Shown piece after piece: positions 42,407 through 50,798 of a stretch of DNA of 64,000 bases; within the stretch, counting starts at the first letter, position 1, and every line of letters starts with the position of its first letter. Origin of the DNA: Sphingomicrobium marinum (GTDB taxonomy: Bacteria > Pseudomonadota > Alphaproteobacteria > Sphingomonadales > Sphingomonadaceae); contig NZ_JANPVQ010000001.1 of assembly GCF_026157105.1 (NCBI RefSeq), positions 1,729,501 to 1,793,500 of the forward strand, written 5' to 3'. A program made the translations under genes and the position numbers. The notes under the pieces were generated by a model. The model was not told where the DNA came from, did no database searches, and was given only the letters and a program-made list of their open reading frames with translations.

Positions 42407-42566
42407 CCCGCCGACCTGATCCCCCCACCCCGGGAATGGAGAGAGTGAAGCCGTGAAGGCGTTTGGATACAACACTAGATTGCCATGGCGACGGGCTTTC
42501 GCCAGCAACTGTGTGAATTTGGCAACGATCTGAACGGGTTGTTGAGTCCCCGTACCAAAATTGTGT

Positions 42567-42752
42567 CTATTCTTCCTCATCCGGAACAGGGTCGCCGCGA
42601 TAGGCACCAGGTTGGGTCGAGGAAGGCGGATCGCTGGCGTCCATCGATTCATCGCTGCCGAGATCGACCTGCAGGTCCTCGTTTTCCGGATGCTCGCGCA
42701 CCTTCTTTTCCAGTTCCGCGCTCGGTTCGTCCTTAGGCTTGTGGTCGGTCAT
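42567..42752 (-). CDS. Small acidic hydrophilic protein (61 aa)
   Basis: From ATG 42752, with GGAG six bases upstream. The product (MTDHKPKDEPSAELEKKVRE and DLQVDLGSDESMDASDPPSS) is rich in Asp, Glu, Lys, Ser and Pro and appears disordered. No family is recognised. It stands alone between the CtrA-array gene and the LytS-type kinase. Confidence 0.55.
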   Translation of the reverse strand: MTDHKPKDEPSAELEKKVREHPENEDLQVDLGSDESMDASDPPSSTQPGAYRGDPVPDEEE

Positions 42753-42890
42753 CATCGGCTCCTCATATCGTTTCTTTGCCAACGTGCAGGCACACCGTTG
42801 CGTTCCGAATTCGACCAGCGGATGTGACGCTTCTACCAGCGCCCCGCGCCCCCCTTTCGCCAGTTACAAGGTGGGCGTACAGCTTCAATC

Positions 42891-44108
42891 ATGCAGCATT
42901 CAGCGATTCAGGGCGGTCGGCGTGCGTTCGGAGACCTCGGTTTTGCCGCCAAGACCATCGGTGCCGTGTGGGCGATCTACATCGTCACCGTCGTCGTGCG
43001 CGCCATCCTGTCGGGCGACTTCGATGCCGTGATAATCAATCGTGCGCCGACGATCATCACCGGCGTGCTCCTCACCTTCGGCATCTATTTCGCGATCCAT
43101 TCGGTCGCCGAAGGCGCGGGCGTCAAGCGCCGCACCATCGTGGCCGCGGTGGCCAGCATCTTCGCCGCCATCGGACAGGGCTTGGCTTTCATGCTGCTCG
43201 CCCCGCTGATGAACGACAGCAAGGCCGAATATCGGGTCCAGGCCCGCGAAGGCGCTGTCATCATCCAGCGCGGCCAGGAAATCACCATCAACCGCACTGC
43301 CGACGAACCGCTCGTGCTGACCCTGCCGCGGATCGACGAGCTCGACACGATGGACAAGGCCCGCATTGCTGCCGATGCAGCAGTCATCTGGCTATTCTTC
43401 TTCGCCGCGTGGAGCGCCGTCTACATCGCCGGCGTCTCGACCGCGCAGGTCGCCGAGGGACGCCGCCAGCTTGCTGCCGCCGAAGCTGCCGCCCAGGCCG
43501 CACAGGTCCGCGCGCTACGCTACCAGGTCAACCCGCACTTCCTTTTCAACACGCTCAACAGCCTGTCGTCGCTGGTCATGACGGGCCGCACTGAGCGCGC
43601 CGAGAGCATGCTGATGGCGCTGTCGACCTTCTTCCGCACCTCGCTGTCGCTCGACCCCGCCGAAAGCGTCAGCCTTGCTGAGGAAATCGATCTGCAGCGC
43701 CTCTATCTCGATATTGAGCAGGCACGCTTCCCCAACCGGCTGAGCGTCAATATCGACGTGCCCGACCATCTGTCGGACGTCGAAGTTCCGGCGCTGATCC
43801 TCCAGCCCATCGTCGAGAACGCCATCAAGTACGGCGTCAGCCAGACGCGCGAAAAGGTCACGATCACGATCGCCGCCAAGCCCCTTGGCGACGGTCGCAT
43901 CCAAATCGATGTTCACAATACCTTGCCCAAGGGCGTGTCGGCCGATCGCCCCCGCCCGACCGGCACCGGCACCGGCCTCACCAACGTGTGCCAGCGCCTC
44001 GAAACCCATTTCGGCGGCCGCGCCGATTGCCGCTTTGGCGCCGTGAGCGACGGCTACAAGGTCTCGATTGCGGTCCCGGCCCTTTCCAACGAGGAAGATG
44101 ATGACTGA
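42891..44108 (+). CDS. LytS/YehU-type sensor histidine kinase
   Basis: 405 residues. Three to four membrane helices in the first 180 residues (including AIYIVTVVVRAIL, TGVLLTFGIYFAIH, AAVIWLFFFAAWSAVYIAG) are followed by a coiled coil and the His_kinase domain. The phosphoacceptor is H216 in YQVNPHFLFNTLNSLSSLV; the ATPase part has LILQPIVENAIKYGV (N box) and GTGTGLTNVCQRLE. The partner LytTR regulator follows with overlapping codons. Signal unknown. Confidence 0.92.
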   Translation: MQHSAIQGGRRAFGDLGFAAKTIGAVWAIYIVTVVVRAILSGDFDAVIINRAPTIITGVLLTFGIYFAIHSVAEGAGVKRRTIVAAVASIFAAIGQGLAFMLLAPLMNDSKAEYRVQAREGAVIIQRGQEITINRTADEPLVLTLPRIDELDTMDKARIAADAAVIWLFFFAAWSAVYIAGVSTAQVAEGRRQLAAAEAAAQAAQVRALRYQVNPHFLFNTLNSLSSLVMTGRTERAESMLMALSTFFRTSLSLDPAESVSLAEEIDLQRLYLDIEQARFPNRLSVNIDVPDHLSDVEVPALILQPIVENAIKYGVSQTREKVTITIAAKPLGDGRIQIDVHNTLPKGVSADRPRPTGTGTGLTNVCQRLETHFGGRADCRFGAVSDGYKVSIAVPALSNEEDDD

Positions 44109-44853
44109 CAAATTGACGGTGCTCGTGGCCGATGACGAGCCGCTGGCAGCCGAGCGCCTGCAGATCCTTATCGAGCGCATGGACGGGCTCGAACTCGTCG
44201 GTATCGCCGAAGATGGCGATGAAGCCGTCGCCAAGGCCAACGAGCTCAAGCCCGACATTCTCCTGCTCGACATTGCCATGCCCGGGCTCGACGGCATTGA
44301 AGTCGCTCGCGCACTTGGTAAGCAGCAGGATGCGCCCGCGGTAATATTCGTGACCGCGTTCGACCAGTTCGCTGTCGCCGCGTTTGAAGTCGCGGCGGTC
44401 GACTATGTGATGAAGCCGGTCGATCAGGATCGGCTCGTGACCGCGATCGATCGCGCCAAGGCGGCCATCGAAACGCGTGACGAGGACCTCGGAGAACTCG
44501 CGACCGGCAAGGAAAAAAGTCCGTGGCTCGAGGAATTCTGGGCGAGCGACCTTTCGGGGCTCGTTCGCATTGCCGCGCGCGATATTGAACGTGTCACGGC
44601 CGAGCGCGACTATATGCGCCTCCATGTCGGCCAGCGGAGCTGGTTGATCCATCATTCGATGACCGCATTGGAAGAAGGGCTCGACCCTTCGGTGTTCGTG
44701 CGTCTCCACCGCTCCGCGATGGTGCGCCGCGATTTCATCGCCGGCTTTTCGCGCAACGCCTCGGGCCGCTGGGTCGCGAGGCTGGCTGATGGCACCGAAC
44801 AACCCGTCGGCCGTCTCTACAGCGAAAAAGTCCGCGAGATCGCCGCCCGTTAA
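44101..44853 (+). CDS. LytTR-family response regulator
   Basis: 250 residues (ATG 44101 or, one codon earlier, 44098; GAGGAAG precedes). Receiver domain with DDE at 11-13, phosphoacceptor Asp57 in ILLLDIAMPGLDGIE and Thr/Lys in FVTAF and VMKPVD. LytTR DNA-binding domain from about 150: RVTAERDYMRLHVGQRSWLI, FVRLHRSAMVRRDFI, PVGRLYSEKVREI. It overlaps the kinase stop, so a coupled two-component system. Confidence 0.93.
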   Translation: MTDKLTVLVADDEPLAAERLQILIERMDGLELVGIAEDGDEAVAKANELKPDILLLDIAMPGLDGIEVARALGKQQDAPAVIFVTAFDQFAVAAFEVAAVDYVMKPVDQDRLVTAIDRAKAAIETRDEDLGELATGKEKSPWLEEFWASDLSGLVRIAARDIERVTAERDYMRLHVGQRSWLIHHSMTALEEGLDPSVFVRLHRSAMVRRDFIAGFSRNASGRWVARLADGTEQPVGRLYSEKVREIAAR

Positions 44854-44926
44854 AGCCGCGCTTCGCCAAACGACAAGGGGCACCCCTCACATCGGAGGCG
44901 GCGCCACCTGTCGTCTGAGCGATCGT

Positions 44927-45673
44927 CTACTCGGGTTTGACGAAGAGATGGACGAAGCGGCTCGTCTTGCCCGCAATCGCCTCGTCGAACACGTTCAGCG
45001 ACAAGTCGTCATCGTCGTTCGCTAGGGCATCGTTGGTGCCCTTCAGATAAAGTCCGGCGTCCCCGAACACGTCGATGATTACCGCCGGATCGATCCGGTG
45101 GAGCGCGTTGACCTGCGCGCGCGGATCATCCGTCGGTGCGCCGCGATGGTCGATCAACAATAGCTTTCCACCAGGCGCCAGTGCGTCGGCGACCTCCTGT
45201 ACATGCGCGGCAGGATCCATTTCGGGAATGTCGAAACGCTCGCTGACGAACCAGAAATCGTGCGCATTGAGATTGAGGATGATGAAGTCGTACGCTCCGT
45301 CCTCGAACGTCAAGTCCTCGAACCGCGCCGTCGCGATATCGCCGTAGGGGTAGGCCTGAACGAAAGCGCCGGTTGCCGCTTGCGCCGGCTCGCCGAAAAA
45401 CTGCGTCGGCTGCCAGATCGTGTAGCGACCCTCACTGCCGATCGCGGGGGCGACAATCTCGGCCCAATAAAGATTGGCACCGAAGATATCGAGCACGCGG
45501 TCGCCCTGCTCGACGCCTGCCCATTGCAACAGTTCGACCGGCTTGCGGCTGGCATCGAGCGCCACGTTGCGTTCGCTCCGCGTGTCCGCCGCAGCGCTTT
45601 TCGCGACGTCTGCAGGCGCAGCCAACGCCGCAGATGACATCAGCAAGGCGGCCACTGAAAGTATCGATTTCAT
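44927..45673 (-). CDS. Exported class I SAM-dependent methyltransferase-like protein
   Basis: 248 residues from ATG 45673 (GGGGAGA upstream). Signal peptide ILSVAALLMSSAALAAP. The domain has the Rossmann methyltransferase order: QGDRVLDIFGANLYWAEIVA (degenerate GxG, here FGAN), DGAYDFIILNLNAHDFWF, and LAPGGKLLLIDHRGAP. Periplasmic methyltransferases are unusual because SAM is cytosolic, so it may bind another ligand. Function unknown. Confidence 0.8.
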   Translation of the reverse strand: MKSILSVAALLMSSAALAAPADVAKSAAADTRSERNVALDASRKPVELLQWAGVEQGDRVLDIFGANLYWAEIVAPAIGSEGRYTIWQPTQFFGEPAQAATGAFVQAYPYGDIATARFEDLTFEDGAYDFIILNLNAHDFWFVSERFDIPEMDPAAHVQEVADALAPGGKLLLIDHRGAPTDDPRAQVNALHRIDPAVIIDVFGDAGLYLKGTNDALANDDDDLSLNVFDEAIAGKTSRFVHLFVKPE

Positions 45674-45818
45674 ATCTCTCTCCCCTTTGTTGCAGGCTCG
45701 GTCATAGACTTTGCGAAACGACTTGCGCAGGGGGCAATCGATCAATCTGCGAGCGGCCTCGGCCAGCCGCTGCGATGGCGCTGGACCAGTGCGCCGCCGC
45801 CTTTCACGCCGTGCAAAT

Positions 45819-46700
45819 CTAGCACGTGCCCCCGAACTCGATGCAGTTGCCCGCCGCGTCGGTCAGGCGGTCCATTTCGGCTTGTAGTTCGTCCATCGGA
45901 GTACCACCCTGAATGATCCAACGTATGCTCGGCGTTCCATAGCTCGAGCGCACGGCATTGCCTTTCGCATCGCGCGCCGGCTCCATTTCGAGCCGGTCGA
46001 CCATCACCGCGCAGGTCTGCGTCGCGAACAGAACGTTGCCGGCGAAAGCGCTGATCGTGCAGTCGGCCACTTTTCCCTCCTCGTCGATCAACAAGAAGGC
46101 GCGCGCGATGCCGCTTTCTTTGTCGCGGAACGCCTGTGCCGGATAGTCGCGACTGCTGAAGATCGTCCGAACGTCGCCCTGCGGCCCCACTGCGATCTTG
46201 CCATTATCGACATTCCAATATTCACGAAGGCTCACGAGGCACTGGCCGAGCACCTTGCTGATCTTGTCCATCTGCGGGATGGCAAGATCATAATCGATGC
46301 CGGGCAAGTCGAGCTCGATGCGTTCGATCGATGCAATGGAATCCACCGTGCCAGGCATGAGGAAGCGATAGACCGTCTTATCTTTGGTGGTTCCGTAATG
46401 AAGCAGTTGGGCCTCGCGCTTCGATCCGTTCACCCGGATTTCGCCGCGTTTGACCTTCGCCTTGAACTTGCGACCGTCGCTGACCATCGCGACCTGCACG
46501 TGGTTGCCTGAAGGTATGACCTTGAACAGCAGCATTTCAGGATCGCCCGGCTCGCCAAAATCGAGCGCCGCGACGCATTGCGATTCGGCGAAGTCGACGA
46601 TCCACTTGCCCGTCGGCGCGCGTGGTGCCCCCTCCTGTGCCGCGGTCAGCGGGGTCATCAGCAAGGCGGTGGAAAGACAAGCAGCGATAAAAATACGCAT
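45819..46700 (-). CDS. Secreted protein with a TonB_C-like domain
   Basis: 293 residues from ATG 46700. Signal peptide MRIFIAACLSTALLMTPLTAA; an N-terminal region of about 170 residues (WIVDFAESQCVAALDFGEPG, VKRGEIRVNGSK); then a TonB C-terminal-like domain with FSSRDYPAQAFRDKESGIAR, LIDEEGKVADCTIS and LEMEPARDAKGNAVRSSYGT. It lacks a Pro-rich spacer or membrane anchor, unlike true TonB. Paralogous to its upstream neighbour in the domain. Confidence 0.75.
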   Translation of the reverse strand: MRIFIAACLSTALLMTPLTAAQEGAPRAPTGKWIVDFAESQCVAALDFGEPGDPEMLLFKVIPSGNHVQVAMVSDGRKFKAKVKRGEIRVNGSKREAQLLHYGTTKDKTVYRFLMPGTVDSIASIERIELDLPGIDYDLAIPQMDKISKVLGQCLVSLREYWNVDNGKIAVGPQGDVRTIFSSRDYPAQAFRDKESGIARAFLLIDEEGKVADCTISAFAGNVLFATQTCAVMVDRLEMEPARDAKGNAVRSSYGTPSIRWIIQGGTPMDELQAEMDRLTDAAGNCIEFGGTC

Positions 46701-46770
46701 CGGGACCCCCAAAACTATACTCGGCTCGAAAAGAATAGCAGGCACGGCACGGGCTGCAATGCCGCTGCTG

Positions 46771-47436
46771 CTACGGAATGACCCAGCGTATCGCCGGCGT
46801 GACGAGCGATCCTTCCACCGCGTTGCCCGACGCATCGCGCGCGGGGTCGAACCGGGAACGCCGGATGAAGATGTCGCAGGTCGCAGTATCGAGCGCGCTC
46901 GAGCCGCTGCTGCGAACGACAGTGCAATCGCGTACCCGACCATCCACGCCGACGATCAAGCGCGCCCGAACGATGCCTTCTTCGTCGTTGCGCAGCGCGC
47001 TGCTCGGGTAATCGTCGGCCGTGAACAGGTTGGCCAGAGCACCGCGCGGCGGCGTGGGGCCGGTCACGGACGGCGTCGACATATCGGGGGCATCGATGGG
47101 CGGCGGTGGCGGCAATTGGACGATGGGAGGGTCGGCCGGCACTTCGTCGTCGGGGAGCGGCGCCTGCTCAGCGTCCTCGGTCTGGCTCAGCTGGTCGGAA
47201 AGCCACGACCAGTCGACATCATCGCCCACCATGTTCCAGCCGATGAAGGCCAGGATGACGAGCCAAAAGGGAAAGCCGCAACCCGACTTGGTTTTTGTCT
47301 TGTTGCGCCGACGGTTCCGATTTTCGGGCCAGGTTTCACCCCGGCGCGACACCCACGCCTTGGGCAGGTTGGGCACGTTGACGCCGCGGCGTCGTTGTCC
47401 CGGAATGTGCGGAATATGGGTCGGACGCCGTTTCAC
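46771..47436 (-). CDS. Energy transducer TonB-like protein
   Basis: 221 residues from GTG 47436, with CAGGG upstream; 47472 is less likely. A basic N-terminus precedes a membrane helix (GCGFPFWLVILAFIGWNMV), then an acidic/Pro-rich spacer (PADPPIVQLPPPPPIDAPD), and a TonB C-terminal domain (FTADDYPSSALRNDEEGIVR, VGVDGRVRDCTVV, FDPARDASGNAVEGS). Such proteins couple proton motive force to outer-membrane transport, but no exbB/exbD or receptor is nearby. Confidence 0.8.
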   Translation of the reverse strand: MKRRPTHIPHIPGQRRRGVNVPNLPKAWVSRRGETWPENRNRRRNKTKTKSGCGFPFWLVILAFIGWNMVGDDVDWSWLSDQLSQTEDAEQAPLPDDEVPADPPIVQLPPPPPIDAPDMSTPSVTGPTPPRGALANLFTADDYPSSALRNDEEGIVRARLIVGVDGRVRDCTVVRSSGSSALDTATCDIFIRRSRFDPARDASGNAVEGSLVTPAIRWVIP

Positions 47437-47514
47437 ACGGTCCACCCTGCGCCAGCGCCATCGTTGGCACAAGCAAACAGTCGTCCGCCGCGCCGCGAAC
47501 CCGTGCGCTTAAAC

Positions 47515-47998
47515 GGAAAAGGGGACCAGCATTGCTGCTGGTCCCCTCTGCGCCGAGCATGGTTTGCCGGTCTTTGCTTCCGTTCGTCCCGGAGGACAAC
47601 TTTCCACAATCCTTGCGCACCCGCTCAGGCGTCGCTTCCGTGCCGTTTGGCCTCCGTGAGGAGCCAATGCTTTCCTTCCGGCTAGCGCAGGTTCCCCTTG
47701 CGGTTCCCCTCGCTTTTCCCTCCGGTCCGCATCGGCCTGGTCATGCAAGCATGCCCACAGCCACTCGGACTTCCGCGGCCCTTCTTGGGCTAGCTCCTTC
47801 GCGCCGCTTGTTCTTCGCCGAAGCTCCGAACCGCGCTGCGACAGGAAGACTAGCTCTTCCGGCGCCATCCAACCGACTGGTCTACGTCAGTTCCACGGGG
47901 CCTCCCGAAGGAGGCTTACAGACCTGACAAGCGCCTGTCGGCGGAGATCGGTACTTGGTGATCCCTTCCCCCGAGGGGGCCGGGCACTTCGTCCCGAT
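47515..47998 (-). ncRNA. Candidate large structured non-coding RNA
   Basis: A region of about 480 nt with no credible CDS. On the minus strand it shows a dense set of short hairpins: GACAGGCGCTTGTC, CCTCCTTCGGGAGG, GAAGAGCTAGTCTTC, GTCCTCCGGGAC, and GCAA-type loops (CCGCAAGG, GCGCAAGG). Purine-rich linkers (GGAAGGAAAGC, GGAGGGAAAAGCG) separate them. It ends in a 12-bp hairpin, GGGGACCAGCAG with its complement, followed by TTTT at 47517-47545. A possible promoter TTGGAA-N17-CATAAC lies just upstream. It lacks the RNase P, SRP and 6S signatures I know. Ends are estimates; promoter prediction is weak. Confidence 0.55.
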
Positions 47999-48059
47999 CA
48001 CGAGTATTGTTATGCACGACCCCATGACCCGTTCCAACGCCAGAAACGCTGTTTCAGCC

Positions 48060-48068
48060 TGTGGATAA
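48060..48068. promoter_or_regulatory. DnaA box
   Basis: TGTGGATAA is a perfect copy of the DnaA consensus (TTATCCACA on the minus strand), between the candidate RNA and the uvrD gene. Single copy here, with a near-match GTGGATATC just after. The gap 48069-48242 shows nothing else recognisable. Confidence 0.45.
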
Positions 48069-48242
48069 CGTGGATATCGTGTGTAAGTCGGGGAAAATCG
48101 GGGCACGACCCCATTTCAGCCGCGCCTCTAACCCCCGAAAAGCCGATTCGCAAGCCTGATTCGCTCGAATCGACGTCAGATTTTCACCGTGATTCGTCGT
48201 GACCGATAATCTCCAGGACAGTCCTTTGCGCATGTTGCCTCT

Positions 48243-50606
48243 ATGTTCCCTCGACCCTATCTGTCGGTGGTGACCGAATCCCTCCCCCAACCGACCGAGG
48301 CCGCTGACGACGCGCCCTGGCTCGCCGGCCTCAACGCGCCGCAGCGAGAGGCCGTGCTGACCACCGAGGGCCCTGTCCTCATGCTCGCCGGCGCAGGCAC
48401 GGGGAAGACGCGCGCGCTGACCAGTCGCCTTGCTCACATCATCGCCACGCGCCGTGCCTGGCCGAGCCAAATTCTTGCGGTGACCTTCACCAACAAGGCC
48501 GCGCGCGAAATGCGCGAACGCATCAGCGACATCACCGGCGGCGCAGTCGAAGGCATGCCTTATCTCGGCACCTTTCACTCCGTATGCGCGCGCATGCTGC
48601 GCAGCCATGCAGAGCTCGTCGGGCTGCAAAGCAATTTCACCATCATCGACACCGACGACCAGCTTCGCCTGCTCAAGCAGCTTATCCAGGCGTCCAATAT
48701 CGACGACAAGAGATGGCCCGCCAGGCAGCTCGCGGGACTCATCGACCAGTGGAAGAATAAGGGCCTGACGCCGGACAAGGTCAGCGCAGCCGACGCGGAG
48801 GCGTACGCTAACGGCAAGGGTGCGACGCTATATAAGGAGTATCAGCAGCGCCTGCGTGACGTGAACGCCGCCGATTTCGGCGACCTGCTGCTCCATATGC
48901 TCGAAATCTTCAAGAAGCACGCCGACGTGCTCGAAAACTATCGCAAGCGCTTCCGCTACATCCTCGTCGACGAGTATCAGGACACCAATGGCAGCCAGTA
49001 TGAATGGCTTCGCCTCCTAACGGCGCCGCGCAACAATATCTGCTGCGTCGGCGATGACGACCAGTCGATCTATTCGTGGCGCGGCGCAGAGGTCGCCAAC
49101 ATCCTGCGCTTCGAAAAGGACTTTCCCGACGCCAAGATCATCCGCCTTGAACAGAATTACCGCAGCACGGGCCACATCCTCGCCGCCGCCAGCGGGGTCA
49201 TCGCGCACAACGGTTCGCGTCTCGGAAAGACGCTGTGGACAGAGGCCGACATGGGCGAGAAGGTCAGGGTCGTCGGCGTATGGGACGGGCCCGAGGAAGC
49301 GCGCCGCGTCGGCGAGGAAATCGAAAACCATGTTGCGAAGGGCGGCAGCCTCGACGACATCGCCATCCTGGTGCGCGCGCAGCACCAGACGCGGCTGTTC
49401 GAAGACCGCTTCATCTCGATCGGCATCGACTACCAGATCATCGGCGGCTTCCGTTTCTACGAGCGCGCCGAGATCCGCGATGCGATCGCCTATCTGCGCT
49501 TGATCCACCAGCCGCAGGACGACCTCGCCTTCGACCGCATCATCAACACCCCCAAGCGCGGACTGGGCGACAAGGCGGTGCAGACCATCCACCGCTTCGC
49601 CCGCGCCGAGCGGCAGCCGCTCCTCATGGCCGCTGCGAATATTCTCGACACCGATGAACTGCGCCCCGCCGCGCGCAACAGCCTGGCGCGCTTCGTCGGC
49701 GATATTGCGCGCTGGCGCCAGATGTATGGCAGCACGAGCGAAGAAGGCGGCACCACGCCGTCCGAGCTCATGCAGGTCGTCATGGACGAATGCGGCTATA
49801 CGGGCATGCTGCAGGCCGACAAAAGCGCCGAGGCCGCCGGCCGCCTCGACAACCTGTCCGAACTGGCGCGCGCGATGGAAGAATATGACACGCTCGAAAG
49901 CTTCCTCGAGCATGTCAGTCTCGTCATGGATAACGACGCCAACAAGGATGGCGAGCGCGTGACCATCATGACCATTCACGCCGCCAAGGGCCTCGAATTC
50001 CCGCTCGTCTTCCTCGCCGGTTGGGAAGAAGGGCTCTTCCCCTCGCAGCGCGCGCTCGACGAAGGCGGTATCGCCTCGTTGGAAGAAGAACGCCGCCTCG
50101 CCTATGTCGCGATCACTCGCGCGCGCGAAAAGGCAATGATCTTCCATGCCGCCAATCGCCAGATCTACGGCCAGTGGACGAGCAGCATCCCCAGCCGCTT
50201 CGTCGACGAATTGCCCGATGATCATATCGAGACCGAGGAGACGATGACCGGCGGCGCATCGTTGTGGCAGGCGCAGTTCAGCGCGCATGACGATCCCTTC
50301 GCCCACGTCGCCCGCCCCTCGCGCCGTGGCCCGGGTTTCCAGCGCGCCATCAAGAGCGACGGGCTGTCGCGCGAAGAAAAGTTGGCCCGCTCCAAACGCG
50401 CCCAAGGCCCCGTCATCGAAGCCAAGGCCAGCGCTGTCAGCCTCGGCAACAAGGGCCGCGATGACCTCGAGCTAGGCCAACGCGTGTTCCATCAGAAATT
50501 CGGCTACGGCACGATCGAAGTCATTGAAGGCAATAAGCTGGAAGTGGATTTCGAACATTCGGGGAAAAAGCGGGTCCTCGACAGCTTCGTCAGCTCCGGA
50601 GAATAG
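48243..50606 (+). CDS. uvrD: UvrD/PcrA-type ATP-dependent DNA helicase
   Basis: 787 residues, SF1A helicase. Walker A LMLAGAGTGKTRALTSRL, motif Ia VTFTNKAAREM, Walker B ILVDEYQDTN, motif III VGDDDQSIYSWRGAE, motif IV IRLEQNYRST, motif V MTIHAAKGLEFPLVF and motif VI RRLAYVAITRARE are all visible. The C-terminal tail (LGQRVFHQKFGYGTIEVIEG) is the RNA-polymerase-interacting Tudor-like domain of PcrA/UvrD. It acts in nucleotide excision and mismatch repair. Start at ATG 48243 is uncertain; GTG 48267 or 48270 are alternatives. Confidence 0.95.
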   Translation: MFPRPYLSVVTESLPQPTEAADDAPWLAGLNAPQREAVLTTEGPVLMLAGAGTGKTRALTSRLAHIIATRRAWPSQILAVTFTNKAAREMRERISDITGGAVEGMPYLGTFHSVCARMLRSHAELVGLQSNFTIIDTDDQLRLLKQLIQASNIDDKRWPARQLAGLIDQWKNKGLTPDKVSAADAEAYANGKGATLYKEYQQRLRDVNAADFGDLLLHMLEIFKKHADVLENYRKRFRYILVDEYQDTNGSQYEWLRLLTAPRNNICCVGDDDQSIYSWRGAEVANILRFEKDFPDAKIIRLEQNYRSTGHILAAASGVIAHNGSRLGKTLWTEADMGEKVRVVGVWDGPEEARRVGEEIENHVAKGGSLDDIAILVRAQHQTRLFEDRFISIGIDYQIIGGFRFYERAEIRDAIAYLRLIHQPQDDLAFDRIINTPKRGLGDKAVQTIHRFARAERQPLLMAAANILDTDELRPAARNSLARFVGDIARWRQMYGSTSEEGGTTPSELMQVVMDECGYTGMLQADKSAEAAGRLDNLSELARAMEEYDTLESFLEHVSLVMDNDANKDGERVTIMTIHAAKGLEFPLVFLAGWEEGLFPSQRALDEGGIASLEEERRLAYVAITRAREKAMIFHAANRQIYGQWTSSIPSRFVDELPDDHIETEETMTGGASLWQAQFSAHDDPFAHVARPSRRGPGFQRAIKSDGLSREEKLARSKRAQGPVIEAKASAVSLGNKGRDDLELGQRVFHQKFGYGTIEVIEGNKLEVDFEHSGKKRVLDSFVSSGE

Positions 50607-50676
50607 TGTTCGGTCGCGCGGGCACACCCTGAAGCATGCAACTTTATCGGCCACTGCTGGTTTTGGTCTCAATGGC

Positions 50677-50710
50677 GAGTAGCGTTCTTCGACCATGAGT
50701 GGCGTCCTTC
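50677..50710. repeat. Two direct repeats, 20-bp period, upstream of the LOV kinase
   Basis: GAGTAGCGTTCTTC at 50677-50690 and GAGTGGCGTCCTTC at 50697-50710 match at 12 of 14 bases. Start to start they are 20 bp apart, about two helical turns, in the 192-bp gap before the kinase. A regulator binding site is plausible but unproven. Confidence 0.5.
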
Positions 50711-50798
50711 AGCAAATATAGATCGAACGCAGAATCGAATGACGGTGCCCGGGCGGCAATTCCGCCCGCGCCGATAAGAATGGGTGAAACGTTGAGGA

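Noticed and set aside
42392-42652. 86-codon minus-strand ORF over the CtrA array
   Set aside because: It crosses the regulatory array and overlaps the small acidic gene in another frame, with no ribosome binding site.
47509-47927. Overlapping ORFs on both strands in the candidate RNA region
   Set aside because: Both lack ribosome binding sites and domains, and the hairpin density and terminator better fit a non-coding RNA. Not excluded without conservation data.
49017-50405. 462-codon ORF antisense to uvrD
   Set aside because: Shadow of uvrD codons; all helicase motifs are on the plus strand.
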